NCBI GenBank assembly: GCA_036023115.1 | Contig: JAYKKT010000089.1 | Location: forward strand, 13,398,001-13,462,000 | Length of the DNA: 64,000 nt | Source of the DNA: Brasenia schreberi | Taxonomy: Eukaryota; Streptophyta; Magnoliopsida; Nymphaeales; Cabombaceae | Direction of reading: 5' to 3' | Shown: piece by piece, positions 1 through 12,259 of the stretch | Position numbering within the stretch: position 1 is the first letter of the stretch | Layout: every line of letters starts with the position of its first letter | The notes under the pieces: generated by a model | What the model was told of the DNA's origin: nothing | The model's database searches: none | Seen by the model: the letters and a program-made list of their open reading frames with translations, nothing else | Program-made: the position numbers and the translations under genes

Positions 1-24
1 GAAAAAGGTTTAGTTGTTGTTTTA
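1..24 (+). mobile_element. 3' tip of an RTE LINE (cut by window start)
   Basis: The first bases match the 3' end shared by the LINEs of this window: a GAAAAGGCTTAGTTGTTGTT-like tail ending in TTG repeats. Compare 15968-15993 on + and the reverse complement of 18826-18850. Only the tail is inside the window, so its length and age cannot be judged. Confidence 0.5.
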
Positions 25-1020
25 GTAGAATTAGACAGACATCTACCCGGCATATTGGCAGTCTATGAGATGATCCTTGAAGGTGTATAGTGGAGGTCCT
101 TGTACTAGGACGGTAAGCATAAACCCACATGGGCTTGTAGCCATACTTTTATATATGGTTGGTGAATAGTATTGACATTTGGTTTTTTATGAAAGACGAA
201 GTAGCAACACGAGAGAGGAGGAGCTTTAGGTTTTCGTGCAGAATCCTATGTCGGTATAGGCCCACCTCCTCCTTTGTGTTGAAGTTTTTTATTCAAGTTA
301 GGTCTATGTAACCATCGTCAAAATTTGAAAAATGTAAACACCAAAAATCTAAGTCCAATTATCGTAAAAATTTATATCAAACGCACCTTAAGGACTCTCA
401 CCCTCAACTTAACTGACTTCTCTCATTTTCAAAAGGAGTCTAAAGCGCTCATCTTAGCCTACTCTACTTTGTTACAACTTGACCCAGTCAAAGACTCCGC
501 CATAGTATAGAAAAATAAAACCACCAAGTACCAATCATAATCAAATCCAAAGGGGCAGCAATGGGATCGATGAATCAACTGAATTTTGGTCAAGTTGGCT
601 GAGTCAATGTGAATCCACCCATTTTTATTGTTTTAGTTTTAGAACTTTTATTTTGAACATGTTCCTCTGGTTGGCTGAATGAGGCGGTTTGCTTTTACTT
701 CAAGTAGATCACAAACGAGCTCCACATATGCCAAACCAAGAGCACTGTCAGATTTAGAAAATCTTTTAGGGTAGGATGGTTATCCTCCTCAAAAATCCCA
801 TCAGGGGCTAAAAAATAGTGCCAACTATGTAGCATGGCCCACGCATTCAACCGTAGGTGATACCGTTGCTTTTCAAATTTTGAGTGGGGTAGATGAGTGG
901 CCTCAACTTTAGGTAGATTGCCACTGAGCTTCACATATGTGAGAGAGAGCATAGTCCATGAACCCATAACGTTCAATCTTGGAGATTTGAATTTAAAAAT
1001 ATTTAATACATCGTATGTAT
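25..1020. other. Intergenic, nothing recognised
   Basis: AT-rich sequence with scattered stops in all frames. I see no gene, no long repeat and no structured RNA. The two ORFs of 61 and 116 codons have no recognisable family motif and their composition is like that of the flanks. Confidence 0.5.
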
Positions 1021-1021
1021 T

Positions 1022-1250
1022 ATATGCAAAGTATAAAAAATACAATATTATTTTTATTTTGTAAATTCAAATGTCCTCATGTTGTTCGAACCTAAAGATC
1101 TTTGAGCATGGACAGGTGTATGCATATAACTCTCTCTCTCTCTCTTATGCAAAGTATAAAAAATACAATAATATTTTTATTTTGTAAATTCAAATGTCCT
1201 CATGTTGTTCGAACCTAAAGATCTTTGAGCATGGACAGGTGCATGCATAT

Positions 1251-1268
<18 letters not shown>
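1022..1268. repeat. ~123-bp tandem duplication ending in (CT)n
   Basis: A block beginning ATGCAAAGTATAAAAAATAC at 1024 recurs at 1147, giving a period of about 123 bp. Both copies include the stretch with GTTGTTCGAACCTAAAGATC and both end in a (CT)n run. They differ at only a few positions, so the duplication is recent. Confidence 0.85.

Positions 1269-1335
<67 letters not shown>
1253..1335. repeat. Compound microsatellite (CT)n(AT)n
   Basis: About 13 CT units are followed directly by about 27 AT units. The open frames reading Ser-Leu or Ile-Tyr repeats across it are translation artefacts. Confidence 0.97.
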
Positions 1336-1339
<4 letters not shown>

Positions 1340-2530
1340 TAAGGTATGCGCTCCTCAAGAACTCGTGGACAGCCCTGCCGGGTGGGTTAATGCAAAAAGC
1401 TCTGAGGTTCATGAGTTGCTGATTTGGTTTTACAGCCCTAATTATTTTGTTGACAAGAACAGTAATTGACTATTGAAATTTGGGAAAGAGAGAGGTACTA
1501 GGCAAGAGCTAGGTGGAGTCCAGGACTCTCTAGTCGGTCGGTCTTCATCGATAGTAAAGCTGAGCAACACAAGAGTGTGACTATTGGACAATAATGTGGA
1601 TAGTGACTTCTCTCCTTGTTTTGTATTGATTGACCAACTATTGACTAATAAAGGAACTTCCTTTGAGGATTTTGTATATTTCTATTCATCGATTTGTGCT
1701 TAATCGCTTAAGAGGTATGCAAGTTATGCTTCTGTTTGTTTATTAAAAATTTATAGCTTTTCCTAGTATACATTTGGGAGGTTGTTCTAAGGGCTGGTTA
1801 GCGAGGCACAAATGCGATGCCGATCATTCGAACCAGTATGGTGACATGACGTGCTTTTGGGGAAAGGTAGTTTGAGGATTTTTTAGGTTAGAGGGTGAAA
1901 ATACTAAGTACAAAGCATTTCTTAGTACAAGTTTCTGCCGATTAAAATGTCGAGGTCCAAAACACCAATTTCTTTGTTTGTTTTTCGAAGAAAAAATCGC
2001 GGCCAGTGTCAAAATTGCCTTAATAACAACAAGAAACTACACACATGTTATCAATATTTTCAGAACACCGTTACAACAAATGAAGAGCAGTTATAACATA
2101 GTTGATAGAAGGAATAAACAAGCTTGCATTGCGACGATCTATACACTTCTTTATTGCGTAAATTCTTCTCTTATTAGTTCCCTGCCACATAATCCCATCA
2201 CAAACGATCAAGATAACAAATAAGGGGACAAACTGGTTCTCAATTGAAGTGAGCAAGATGGTTCTGAATTTAGATTGATCCAAAAGCTTCAACCGGGCGG
2301 CTTCTTGCAATCTCTCCACAATCTCTCCAGCAAGAGTCATTGGTTCAAATCAGATAGTAGCTGTATGTATATTCGCATGTCTGATTTAAGATAACGTGAT
2401 CCTGCAAACATGTAATGCTTAGGCAAGGTATTGGAGTAAGACAGTTAAATAGAATTATTTAGGATTAATAGCAGGGTCTATAGGCCGGCAGCACTATACT
2501 AAATTTAGTTAGAATAATCGTATATCATAC
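1340..2530. other. Intergenic, nothing recognised
   Basis: No gene is supported. The three ORFs of 62 to 89 codons between 1824 and 2340 overlap one another on opposite strands and show no family motif. The stretch 1480-1740 looks like an old non-coding repeat, but I could not find a partner for it in the window. Confidence 0.4.
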
Positions 2531-2533
2531 ACA

Positions 2534-2635
2534 CACTATGTAGGCACACACACAAGGAATTGTTCACAAAAGGATTCAAAAATTCACTATGTAGGCACAC
2601 ACACAAGGAATTGTTCACAAAAGGATTCAAAAATT
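2534..2635. repeat. 51-bp perfect tandem duplication
   Basis: The 51-bp unit starting CACTATGTAGGCACACACAC at 2534 is repeated without a mismatch from 2585 to 2635. It holds a short CA run and GGATTCAAAAATT at its end. It is non-coding and very recent. Confidence 0.93.
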
Positions 2636-3443
2636 TGGCTTCGGAAAACAACAATTGGAAGCTTCGCTAATTAACTCTAACCCTTTCGGGGATTGGTAAC
2701 AAAATAATAAAATTTAATAACCCTTGTTCAACTCTACATTAGGGCACCACTGACACATTCTACTACTGCTCAAGGAGACAAAGGGTGCATGTATATATAT
2801 AGAGAGAGAGGGAGAGAGGGGAGAGTGAGAGATTGGATCATGAGCATCATTGACGCTTGACTCATGTTCGATCAATGTTTTTAGATTTTCAAAAACTTAA
2901 AAAAAATTAAAATACATGTGCCACTGAAAAGCACATATCAAAAGTAGATAGATGGATAGATGGACATAACCGATTCAAATAGAAACTAAACTAACTCCAA
3001 AATAGGCAAGAGTCGGACCACAACTGTGAGGACCCCTCAACACAGTTACGGTTCATGGGTTCCAAGAACTGACCCAGAACCAGCGGTTCTAAATCGTCTT
3101 TTTCTTTAAATATCTTTTACAACCTTAACCTATCACAAATTCCTTTTTAGAGACAACAACCTTTAGGTTAAGGTTGATGTCAGAAAGGTGCCTACCTTTG
3201 TTATTTGTGGTCTTATATTTCAAATAGAAATACTATAAATATATTTTCTGAACTCTACCTGTAACCCACTAGCTCAACAATTGGTCGACTCATGTGGGTG
3301 AGTTCAACTATCATTAGCGTCTTGAATGTGTAAAAGAAGTTTTTAAAGTATTTTCTTCGGTTTCGAAATGGTTCTAAATCTGAAACGACGGTAGGGAGGA
3401 GGCGGATGCGGATGTGGTTACGGTTTCCGATGAACCTAAACCA

Positions 3444-3471
3444 AACAGGTATATATATTATATATAGATAA

Positions 3472-3500
<29 letters not shown>
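3444..3500. repeat. Short AT tract followed by (GA)n
   Basis: TATATATATTATATATAGATAA is followed by about 12 GA units. It lies only 25 bp beyond the stop codon of the NHL gene, so it could be in that gene's 3' UTR, where it would be transcribed as CU repeats. Confidence 0.9.
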
Positions 3501-3502
<2 letters not shown>

Positions 3503-3524
3503 TAGGCCGAGCAAAAAAGAAAAC

Positions 3525-4277
3525 TTACATATCGAAGATCTTGATCCTGCACTTGGGCGTCCCGCCATTGCCCAGCTGCTTCATGGTGACCGGTCCGCAC
3601 GAGACCAAGACGTGCACCCGGCCTGACTTTATCTTGCCCATGATTATCCCCACGCTTGTCCTCACCTCCATCGCTAGCGCTAGCTTCCCCGATGCCACCC
3701 CGCTTTTGAGCCCCTTCACGATGTCGTCGTCCACCGCTGCACCCTTTACCTCCGCATCGAAAGCCAGCACTGTCACGTTTCCTCTCTCCTGCACGAACCC
3801 GGGCACCGTGCTCTCCCCTAGCTCGACGACCTCCCCACCTGGTTCGGCCTCGGCTGCCACCAGGAACCGGGTCGGACCATAGTTTAGCTCCACTTTCTCA
3901 TTATTGTTGCTGGCCTTTACCTTGGCCGTTATGTCTGAGCTCACCTTCGCCCCATTCCGCCCGACGACCACATCAAGCTGCCTGATCTGCAGGGATTAAA
4001 GCTGGAAGTTCGGGAGGGCTGGTCGGTACCATAAGTATATTGCCGCAGAGAAGGCCAGAAGCGCAAGGCCTATGCAAAAGAGGAAGAGAAAGAGGAAGAG
4101 GAGGCAGCAGCAGCAGCAACATCGGCAACACCCACATCGGCGACGCTTCTCGCGGAAGGCCGGAGGGAGTGGTGCGGGCTTGCGATAAGGGGACTGACCA
4201 GCAGGCCCGGCCGTTGCCGTATTCGGGTCCTTGTACCCAGGGGGCTTTTGAAGTGGTGGCTGCGTCCAGTCCTCCAT
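3525..4277 (-). pseudogene. NDR1/HIN1-like (LEA_2 domain) membrane protein with one premature stop
   Basis: This encodes an NHL-family protein, a plant type II membrane protein with an extracytoplasmic LEA_2 domain; some family members act in pathogen response or membrane stress, but the substrate is unknown. One frame runs from ATG 4277 to TAA 3525 (251 codons). The N-terminus is Pro-rich (residues 1-42), then basic REKRRR (43-48), a cysteine cluster CGCCRCCCCCC, a hydrophobic helix (about 59-82) and YRPALPNF, the usual junction to LEA_2. The domain ends with VSCGPVT and KCRIKIFDM. Codon 94 (3996-3998) is TAA exactly where the family runs on into SLQIRQLDV in the same frame. Nothing else is broken, so this is a nonsense allele, a recent pseudogene or a base error. 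Skipping the stop by splicing would need an intron of under 50 bp. The last codons sit on a GTAAGT sequence, so a spliced C-terminus is possible but not needed. Confidence 0.85.
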
Positions 4278-4383
4278 GCAGCCTGCATGGCATTGCCAAT
4301 ATAGTTGTTGTAGGTTTGGATGATCAGTAAATCATGTCACACAAAATGGATGCATGCAAATATGACAAGCTTTGAGAAAGATA

Positions 4384-4391
4384 CTTATATA
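4384..4391 (-). promoter_or_regulatory. Candidate TATA box of the NHL gene
   Basis: On the minus strand the sequence reads TATATAAG about 107 bp upstream of the ATG at 4277, a normal plant distance for a short leader. It is the best TATA match in the 200 bp upstream. Function is inferred from position only. Confidence 0.4.
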
Positions 4392-4399
4392 ATAGAACA

Positions 4400-6480
4400 C
4401 AAAGATTACGGATCGTTTGGCTTGATATGAAAAACACGAACATCTCCGAAACACGAAATTGCCACCCCACTAGCATGAGATGTCCAATAGCTGTTGTATC
4501 ACCATAAAAGAAGCTTTTTCCTTATTTTATCTTTAAATCTTAAGCCCTTTAAGACTGAATAACAGTGCCTGGCTAGAAATTAAATTTTTCAGGGAGTTTG
4601 ATATATTAGAGTAAGAATTGGGCTATACTTGTTTTTGAATATCGCTTATGTTTATGTTCGTGCGAGAAATGGCCACACAACATCGATTCAAGTTGGCTCA
4701 TGGTCATGACTTATGAGGGTACGACAACTGAAGGTGGTCGAATGTGTGTGATGGGCTACGTATTGACTACTCTTATGTGAGTGACTCAAGATTCATCTTC
4801 TATTTCATGTGAGTCAACTCAAACTAGTTTATGATGTAGGAATGAGGGTTAGCCTTTGGTATACAAGGATGTTAATTGAGCGGTTGAGATAATTTTTCAT
4901 GAGGTTTGAGACACTAGATCTCGGTGGATGACTTGGTACTTGGTTCGTTGAGCTGACACATGATTGAGAATAATGCTTGAGTTCCTATCATTGATTTGTG
5001 GGAGTGTGATTAGCTGGTGCAACACTATCACATGGTCTCGAGGATAAGTTCAAACACCAGTGGGGAGAGCTTAGAGTTGAGATCAGCATCCCACGAACGC
5101 ATGCACAAGAGACGACCCTAGCATCGGGGAGGTTTCATCTTGAACATACTATATTTGTTCCAGTTTTGTACTTTGCATTTCTTCATTAGGTTGTGAATAA
5201 CCTTGAGGAGAGGGGGTTCTTGTATGGATGCACACGAGTTGTATAATAGTGTCTTGCTTGAGTTGAATCATGTTTGGATCCATTAGGGAGTCCTTGATTT
5301 TGCTAGTTTGTATAAGAGTTTAATAAGGAGCGGGATTGAATACAAGGAACTATGTAAGCGGTTCTCTATCAATATAAGGGAATTGGGTAGCCCTAGGTTC
5401 GATAGTCTCCTCTTTAAGATGAAGTAGAAATAGCATGTTTTGAGGTTTGGAGCTTCCTGAATACACGATTAGCCTAAAATTGTCCGTCTTACCAGCTTTA
5501 TCAAAAGTTGGAAACTGGATATGGATGACCCTGGCCTAGGAACACCATCCCAAATACTACTCAGGCTTCCTCCTCCCTTCAAGACACTCTGACTGGCTTG
5601 GCACTGACCTGTAGTTTTACTGATTGTCAATCTTATCTTGCTGGCAAATCAGACACGTCCACCATGAGTCTTCATGTTGTCATTCACATGCAGCCAATAA
5701 TATACTCGCGCCACCAAGACAAGCCCTTTGGGTAGTTGCGCAAACTCCATTTTCTACAGTTCGCGAAACGATTCACGAAAGAGCTGGCTTCCGTTTCCCA
5801 CATGACAAATAGCTAAGTGTGTCTTGTTTCTTAATGATAAGAAGACAATGGTCGATGACTCATCGACCATATCGGGGAACATGGTTTGTTGCTCACGTGA
5901 GCACTAAGAACGCTAGAACATGAACATGTCAATTTACTCATAAATTTATAACGTGTTGAGAGCATGTTTACCTTCCCTGGAAATCTGGTTCATGGGAATT
6001 ATTGGATTCTTGTAATCCATCTTCCGCGTAAAACAAATGCGAAAGCATTTTCATTACAGGCACACCATAATGGGATCTATACTTTTTGAGACATGCATAT
6101 GACAGTTACATTTGAAAATGGACTTCGTAATGGATCCAGGATCCACTTCTGAGTGTGAAGCAGTCGCCTATCATGGATTTTCTAATGGATGGTGAACTCG
6201 TTCGCCTTAACACCCATCATATCTTCACTTCTTGCTTTATCAATGTGAAAGCAGTGCATGGATCAGATCCCGGAAAACATTTCCAATGCAAGTAGGTCCC
6301 GTAAGTTCTCTATCCGCCGCCAGTTGTCTATGCATTCAAACACGCCCTTTGGGGTTAGTTTCAACGCGTGGATGACTGATGATGTTGGATCTTTGTAACC
6401 GGATCCAAATGTGATGGTTATTGGGTCTCATACTGATTCGCATGAGGACATCACCATGTAACCCTGTTGAGGAAGGGGTA
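4400..6480. other. Intergenic, nothing recognised
   Basis: No gene or clear mobile element. The only ORF above 60 codons (5624-5812 +) has no family motif. The stretch 4640-5460 has the even, stop-rich look of an old retroelement, but no LTR pair or conserved domain could be found by eye. Confidence 0.4.
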
Positions 6481-6655
<175 letters not shown>

Positions 6656-6727
6656 ATCTTCCTATCTCTTGCAAGACATGTTATACACCATCTTCTCTTA
6701 TCCTCTTGTTTAGCCTCTCTCTCTCAT

Positions 6728-7015
6728 ATACAACAACAATAACAAAGCCTTTTTCTATACTAGATAAGTCTCACTGTGTAGTTTTTTGTTTCCATGTCGT
6801 TAACAATTAATTCAAAAAAGCTAATTTATTTTTATTACAATTCCAACACTTTTGTGGTATTTCTCTTTAACATATCATCATTTCTCATACTTTTTTAAGA
6901 GACCTTCCTTTAACTATTTTTCTATGTTTTCAACTGATTTTTTCTCATTTTATCTATTAGTATCACTTTCAATTTGTATATCATTACCTCATTATGAATA
7001 TGACCTTATGGCTAT
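6728..7015 (-). mobile_element. Degenerate 3' fragment of an RTE LINE
   Basis: Read on +, it starts CAACAACAATAACAAAGCC, then TTTTTCTATACTAGATAAG, and continues collinearly with the 3' end of the LINEs at 18826 and 60694 (TTCCAACACTTTTGTGG, then a stretch matching TTAGTATCACT..., then CATTACCTCATTATGAATA). It is much diverged and 5'-truncated after about 290 bp. The 117-codon ORF over it is on the antisense strand and is a shadow. Confidence 0.8.
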
Positions 7016-7739
7016 ACTTCCATCAAAGCAGTTTTCATCTCTACCATACTATATATATATATATATAAGTGGATTGAGAATAGATGGGTATACGCATATA
7101 CTGATCTCTCTCTCTCTCTCTCTATCTATATATGCGTTGGTGCTTTCTATCTATGACCTCTCAATAAACATGTCATACGTCCTCTTTCTTCGTTTCATTT
7201 TTTAACAAAAGGAGAGTCAGAGAGCCCATGGGATAGGCTCAGTGAGGAAGGATGTCGCAACCTTGTGTGCGTCAATACTCTGTCAGCAATAGGAGAACTG
7301 CTTGTATGGTGATACCACTTTTTCCTTTATTGAAATCTAATCCGTAGAAACGATATGTAGGTTTACTCAATCAAAAACTTTAAGATAACATGTGATTTCA
7401 ACGCACAGATATCTTTTAAGGGAGGTTTCTAAAACCTACTACAGATTCACCCTTTTAGTAAGACGACTTGACCATCACAATCACTTGATCCAACGTTTTT
7501 GTTCCCTTTAATCAAATTATTACTCTAAATGCATGAGGGCAAAATCAATTAAATAAAACTCAGATATAGGAGCTAAAGCTTGATGGTGCCATTGCATAGG
7601 TAATAGCGTGTATATGCGTGCATCCATACATGTGTGCGCATACATACACAGAAACATATATACATATTCACACATATATATGGTATGGGTGTGTGCATGT
7701 AGGTATACTTACCAAATGCATATCCTCTAATTACTAAGC

Positions 7740-8261
7740 ATGCACCCCATTACCTGTTTTACCCACACCCCCTTCTCCCTCTCATCGGCCGACTCTCGCT
7801 ACCACATGTATCTCACACTTATCGGACTTCCCTCCTCTCACCGGATTTTCTATCTTGCTCTCGCATCTCTCACTCTCGTCGGATCCTTCTCCACACTTGT
7901 CTCTCTTGCTCTCGCTTTAGTTGTCAATCAGTTGTCGCTTCTCTCTGAGATCATAAACGGCTTCTCGTCGGTGGTGGACACACATGACGTTCGGCTGTTC
8001 TCAAAGATAAATGAGTGGGGTGTTCACCTTACCTATGAAGTAGACATGCACGACACCCATCTCTTTTTTGGACCAAAAGGTTGTCCATCACATCTATCTG
8101 ACAGAAACATGCATCTCACATATTTCTTTTCTAATAGAGATATGGGCACTTCATGCGTTTCTTTTAATAGAATCGTGTGCACATCTCTCTTGTTATGTAT
8201 GTATATGTTTTGTTATGTTGTGACACCTTTTATCTTATGTAAAATTTCAAGAAACAAATAG
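7740..8261 (+). CDS. Uncharacterised 173-residue ORF
   Basis: This is an open frame with a His/Ser-rich start, a hydrophobic stretch (around residues 30-65) and a second hydrophobic stretch near the C-terminus. The middle contains loosely repeated modules of the type D-H/M-x-x-H-L-T-Y-x-F. I recognise no family. It lies next to the tandem units described below: its last 50 bases overlap the start of the first unit, so it may be the end of a repeat-borne ORF and not a host gene. Codon use and base composition are no better than the flanks. A chance ORF is a real alternative. Confidence 0.2.
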   Translation: MHPITCFTHTPFSLSSADSRYHMYLTLIGLPSSHRIFYLALASLTLVGSFSTLVSLALALVVNQLSLLSEIINGFSSVVDTHDVRLFSKINEWGVHLTYEVDMHDTHLFFGPKGCPSHLSDRNMHLTYFFSNRDMGTSCVSFNRIVCTSLLLCMYMFCYVVTPFILCKISRNK

Positions 8262-8591
8262 CATATAGAGGATGAGTAGAAAGTCTTAATGTGATTGGTA
8301 TAATACACTAACCTAGAGACCGACGAGTTTCATCTCGAGTCAGATACAAGGACTCCATAATGTTTGATGATAGCAAGTCCTTCAAAGTATCATGAAGATA
8401 TTGACACTAATCCTACATAGAATCATAACAATAAACTTTCCGATGTTACTTAGTTGCTTCCTAATTTTCCTGGTCATATTGTTTATAAAATATGAAAAGA
8501 TATGGTAAATGAAGGTAAAGCTAAACTTTATTTAAAATATCTATAAAAATATTTATGATATTGTTAGTGACGATTTCAATTTCAATTAACT

Positions 8592-8599
8592 ATATATAT

Positions 8600-8674
<75 letters not shown>
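8592..8674. repeat. (GA)n microsatellite
   Basis: About 41 GA units follow a short ATATATATA run. Unit B has only GAGAGAG at the matching place (12209-12217), so the expansion in unit A came after the duplication. Confidence 0.97.
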
Positions 8675-8678
<4 letters not shown>

Positions 8679-8689
8679 GTTTGCTCAAA

Positions 8690-9400
8690 GTAGTGGCGGC
8701 ACATATGCGTTACATATTTTTTGAGTGAATGGATGTTTAGCAGAGAGCCTAAGGTACAACCTGTTAGGTGGTTTGATATTGTACAATAGAGTGGATTATG
8801 TGAGCAAAGAGATTTGATACATGAGGTGATAGACCTTACCTTGATAAGTACTTTATCAAACTTTGGCAATCATACACTAATGACTTTCACGTGCCATGAG
8901 GTGAGATGATTATCATGAAGGCTTTTAGTTTTCCTATGAATGTGGAGTTTGTCTTCTTGAGGGCAGATATGATGGCACCAAGTAAGGAAGATATTTTACT
9001 TGACTGTTTGGAAATAACTATTGATGCGGTAATACAAGAGATTAAGTAGGTATCCATTAAGTTTAATTTGTTCATTTACCAAGAAAATAAGAAAATACTG
9101 GCACCAAAAAAGAGGATTATATTATTTTTTTGTATCAAATTAGGTACATCATATATCAAGATATGTCTAGAGACAAAGTGCTAATTATAATCGGGCAGTG
9201 GTTAGTTCATGATATTTGGAGGCTTGGTAGATATGCGTGAGGTTGCAACAACATTAGTTTACTTGTATAAATAGATAGGAAAGACTTCATATACCGAGGC
9301 ACAATAACTAAGTTACCATACTCTACAATAGGTAACAATTTATCATTATTTATAAATTAATATATTTTATTTTAATAATTAATATACCGAATATTGTATT
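8690..9400 (+). pseudogene. Plant mobile domain (PMD/MAIN-like) remnant in unit A
   Basis: The broken + strand frame shows a FH(V/K)xWxEMxIT-like piece (SRAMR near FHVP, then GEMI) followed by short open pieces such as VEFVFLRADMMAPSKEDILLD, with stops and frameshifts between. The matching part of unit B is better preserved. PMD (aminotransferase-like, PF10536) domains occur in MAIN-like plant proteins and are carried by several plant transposons. The identification rests on unit B; alone this copy would be unassignable. Confidence 0.45.
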
Positions 9401-10607
9401 GATTGCTTTGTAAGCATGAATTTATGAGTAATTTTTAGCATTTAAAGTTAACCTATGATTAGAATGGATAGATGGACAACCACAAGCAAATAGATGGATT
9501 GAGAATGTCAGGCATCCTCCTATATTTTAACTCGCTTCTTATTGTTAACAGTGAGATTTGATGGTTGCAAATCAGGTATGTCATCATCAATATTAAACCA
9601 TTAATTATTTTGTATTTATTTAAGAAAATAAGGTTATACATTTCATTAATATTAAATATTTATTCCATAGTTTATCTAATGCAGATTCAATACCGGACAT
9701 ACTCTTATAAGAACTACTTGAAAGACAACATATATATAAGTTGTTGTGGTGCCATAGACGTATTTATTGGTTAGATATAATGGAACACTATATGCCTAAT
9801 CGCATTGTTCAACAATTTGACCATTAGAAAATTATCACATCTATGTTAATAAGACCCTTATTTGCACATAGGCATGCAAAGTTGCATGTATATAAAGTGC
9901 AATATAACTTATGAGATAGTACATAGAGAGACAAAGCTCACATTTAGAGACTTGATACATCAGTATAACAAGGTTTGTCCTCCTACGGATAGGCACCAAG
10001 AAACATCGATCTTAATGCAAGTATCCTTATTGTTCTTTTATGATTGTTTTGTTTAAAAATTATGACTGAATGATTTATGTAACATTCTTAATCTCAATTA
10101 TCATTTGTAACATGTTACGACTATTCGTGATATTGTGACACATGTGATGTAGCCCTTAGAACATATACCACGTCCATTATTGTTGTCAAGCAAATGCTTG
10201 ACTAGTGCTATCAACGAGTTAATATTTTGTTGATGTCTGGTGATCCGATAATCAATGATTTAGGTAGATAATTTGAGCTTCTTATTATTTGAGAGTCAAG
10301 TGTAAATATTTGTTATAGTACAATGTACATTGTACATTATTGGATGATATCTATTTAAAGATGTCGCTTCCTAAGATATATTTCATTCCAATGTTTTTAA
10401 CTTGATAAAAGTTGGTCATGTGCCCTATTAATTAAAGATGGAACAAATCAATGCTACAGACCATTCATTAATATTTTTCAAAAAAAAAAAATACTATTGT
10501 ATATGGACTAATTACCAAGGTTATACCCGGTGTTATCATTTGGTTCTCTCATCTACAAATATGCATTAATGCATGCATGAAATAGAAAATCTTAGTTAGC
10601 AATGCTT

Positions 10608-11640
10608 TTATCCTGATGTTGTATTCAAGAAGAAAAAAATGAGTTTTATCAAACATATACAACTGTATAGCAAATGAAACATAAAAGTAAACAATAATAT
10701 ATCAGGTAGAAAACAATAAGAGTAAGAATGAAAGAAATCATATATTAAAATTTTCAAAATAAGAATCTTTTCCCATAAAATGGCTTCTTGTTCATAATAA
10801 CACATATGACATACATCATACACGAAGAGTTGATCGACATTTGATACTAATAATAAGAAAGTAGTCAATTCAACTCTAGAAAGCGGCATCAACTCTACAT
10901 TCCAATGGGTTGCAATAATGAAACCGATGTATGGCATTGACATCTAAAAAGCAGGTGTGCATGCATATCCTTCAATGTGCATTACATAAAAAAATTATCA
11001 ATGTTATCCTCTATAATAAAAACTTGAGAATATATATTGTGGTGCAATTGGACCTCCAAAAAATATTCCTTATGAACTTATGACCAATATGTCTCTTTTA
11101 TATAGATGTTTCTCATTCACTTGATATCTATGGTTATCATCTCCTACAACATTCCTCCATCAAAAAACATATGGAACCATAAACCATGATATCTCAGCAT
11201 TGTATGACACATATGAAAAGTAATCTTTTAAATGTTTGTGGAGGTGCTGGAGATTTTGAATATCAATGTATTGAGTAGATATTATGAATGAGATTAAAAC
11301 TACCCAACATATAGAAGACACCACACGATCATGGCCACAACCACGTTCACATCTAGTGCCTAGTGTAGGCTTACTCTGAGCAACACTCATCTCGTTATAT
11401 TCTTACATTGACAAATCTCTTTTCATCAATTTTTTAAATAGGTGACCTCTATGACAACAAAGTGGTGGCTCTTGGAGGATTGTGAACTCGAGATGCAAAC
11501 AATATACAACCTTCAATTGTGTACCTTTGATGTTCTAAAAATGAATGGTTTTTCAATTGTCAAACCAATTCATCTACTTTAGTTGCGTCACTTATTTTGG
11601 CATCCTCATCCTCGATTATATCACCAAACTCTAATTTTTT
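10608..11640 (-). pseudogene. Decayed minus-strand ORFs of unit A
   Basis: Two open pieces (10608-10943 and 11160-11390) and an acidic piece at about 11450-11640 lie on the minus strand. The acidic piece (KLEFGDIIEDEDAKISDATK) corresponds to the open frame at 18354-18566 in unit B (MNMELELANIIKDNDDDEIS). Conservation of an acidic, Leu-rich segment in both copies argues that the unit once carried a second gene convergent with the PMD-like one. I recognise no family. Confidence 0.35.
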
Positions 11641-12259
11641 GTTAAACTTTTTCTAAAACAAATCAATTGATGACACCATAATAGTTGACCAGCTTTGAGG
11701 ACTACATGTTATGTTATGCATGTCCCTTATCTTATGTAAAAAATAAAGAAGCAAATGGTACATAGAGGACAAGTACAAGGATGTAATGATCATCGAGATG
11801 AAATAATGTAGTATTCTATAGAGCCGACCATGAAGACTATAAAGACAAAATGATGACTTCATTTAGACACTCATCATGAGTTCTCAAGTCCAATATAGGA
11901 CTCCATAATATTGACAATAGCGATTGTTTACAACATAATTATGAAATCGAGCCTTCAGAATTTCATCATGATATACAAACGTAATGATGAAGCAAGTCCT
12001 TTAGTATCATGAAGATGTTGACATCAATCCTACAAAGAGTGATAATAAAGAACTTTCGAACATTCCTGAGTTGCTTCTTGGTTTTGATGGTTGTATTGCT
12101 CATGAAATTTGGCAATATTAGGTAAATGATAGTAAAGTTAAACTATTTATAGTATTTATATATAAATATTTGTAATATTATTATGATTTCAATTTCAGTT
12201 AACTATATAGAGAGAGTTTGCTGAAAGTGATGATAACAAACATGCATTAAAAATGTTTT

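Larger units (their letters stand above)
8215..11700. repeat. Tandem unit A (~3.5 kb) with plant-mobile-domain-like remnant
   Basis: This block aligns collinearly by eye with 11715-12545 plus 16005-18650. Shared landmarks are TTATCTTATGTAAAA near its start (8231 and 11728), TATCATGAAGATRTTGACA (8389 and 12008), TGTTTGGAAATAAC (9003 and 16005), ACATACTCTTATAAGAACTAC (9698) and CAATTGATG near the end (11660 and 18587). Unit A ends where unit B begins, so the two are head to tail. No terminal repeats or integration duplications were seen. It could be a tandem duplication of a decayed transposon or the start of a larger array. Confidence 0.75.

Noticed and set aside
1194..1469. ORFs rich in Ser-Leu and Ile-Tyr repeats here and at 6336-6810, 22132-22469, 37637, 46371 and 51874
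   Set aside because: They are translations of (CT)n and (AT)n microsatellites in several frames and have no coding signal outside the repeats.
3990..4040. A short intron removing the TAA of the NHL gene
   Set aside because: An acceptor-like CTGCAG follows the stop, but the only nearby GT donor would make an intron of under 50 bp and delete family-conserved residues.
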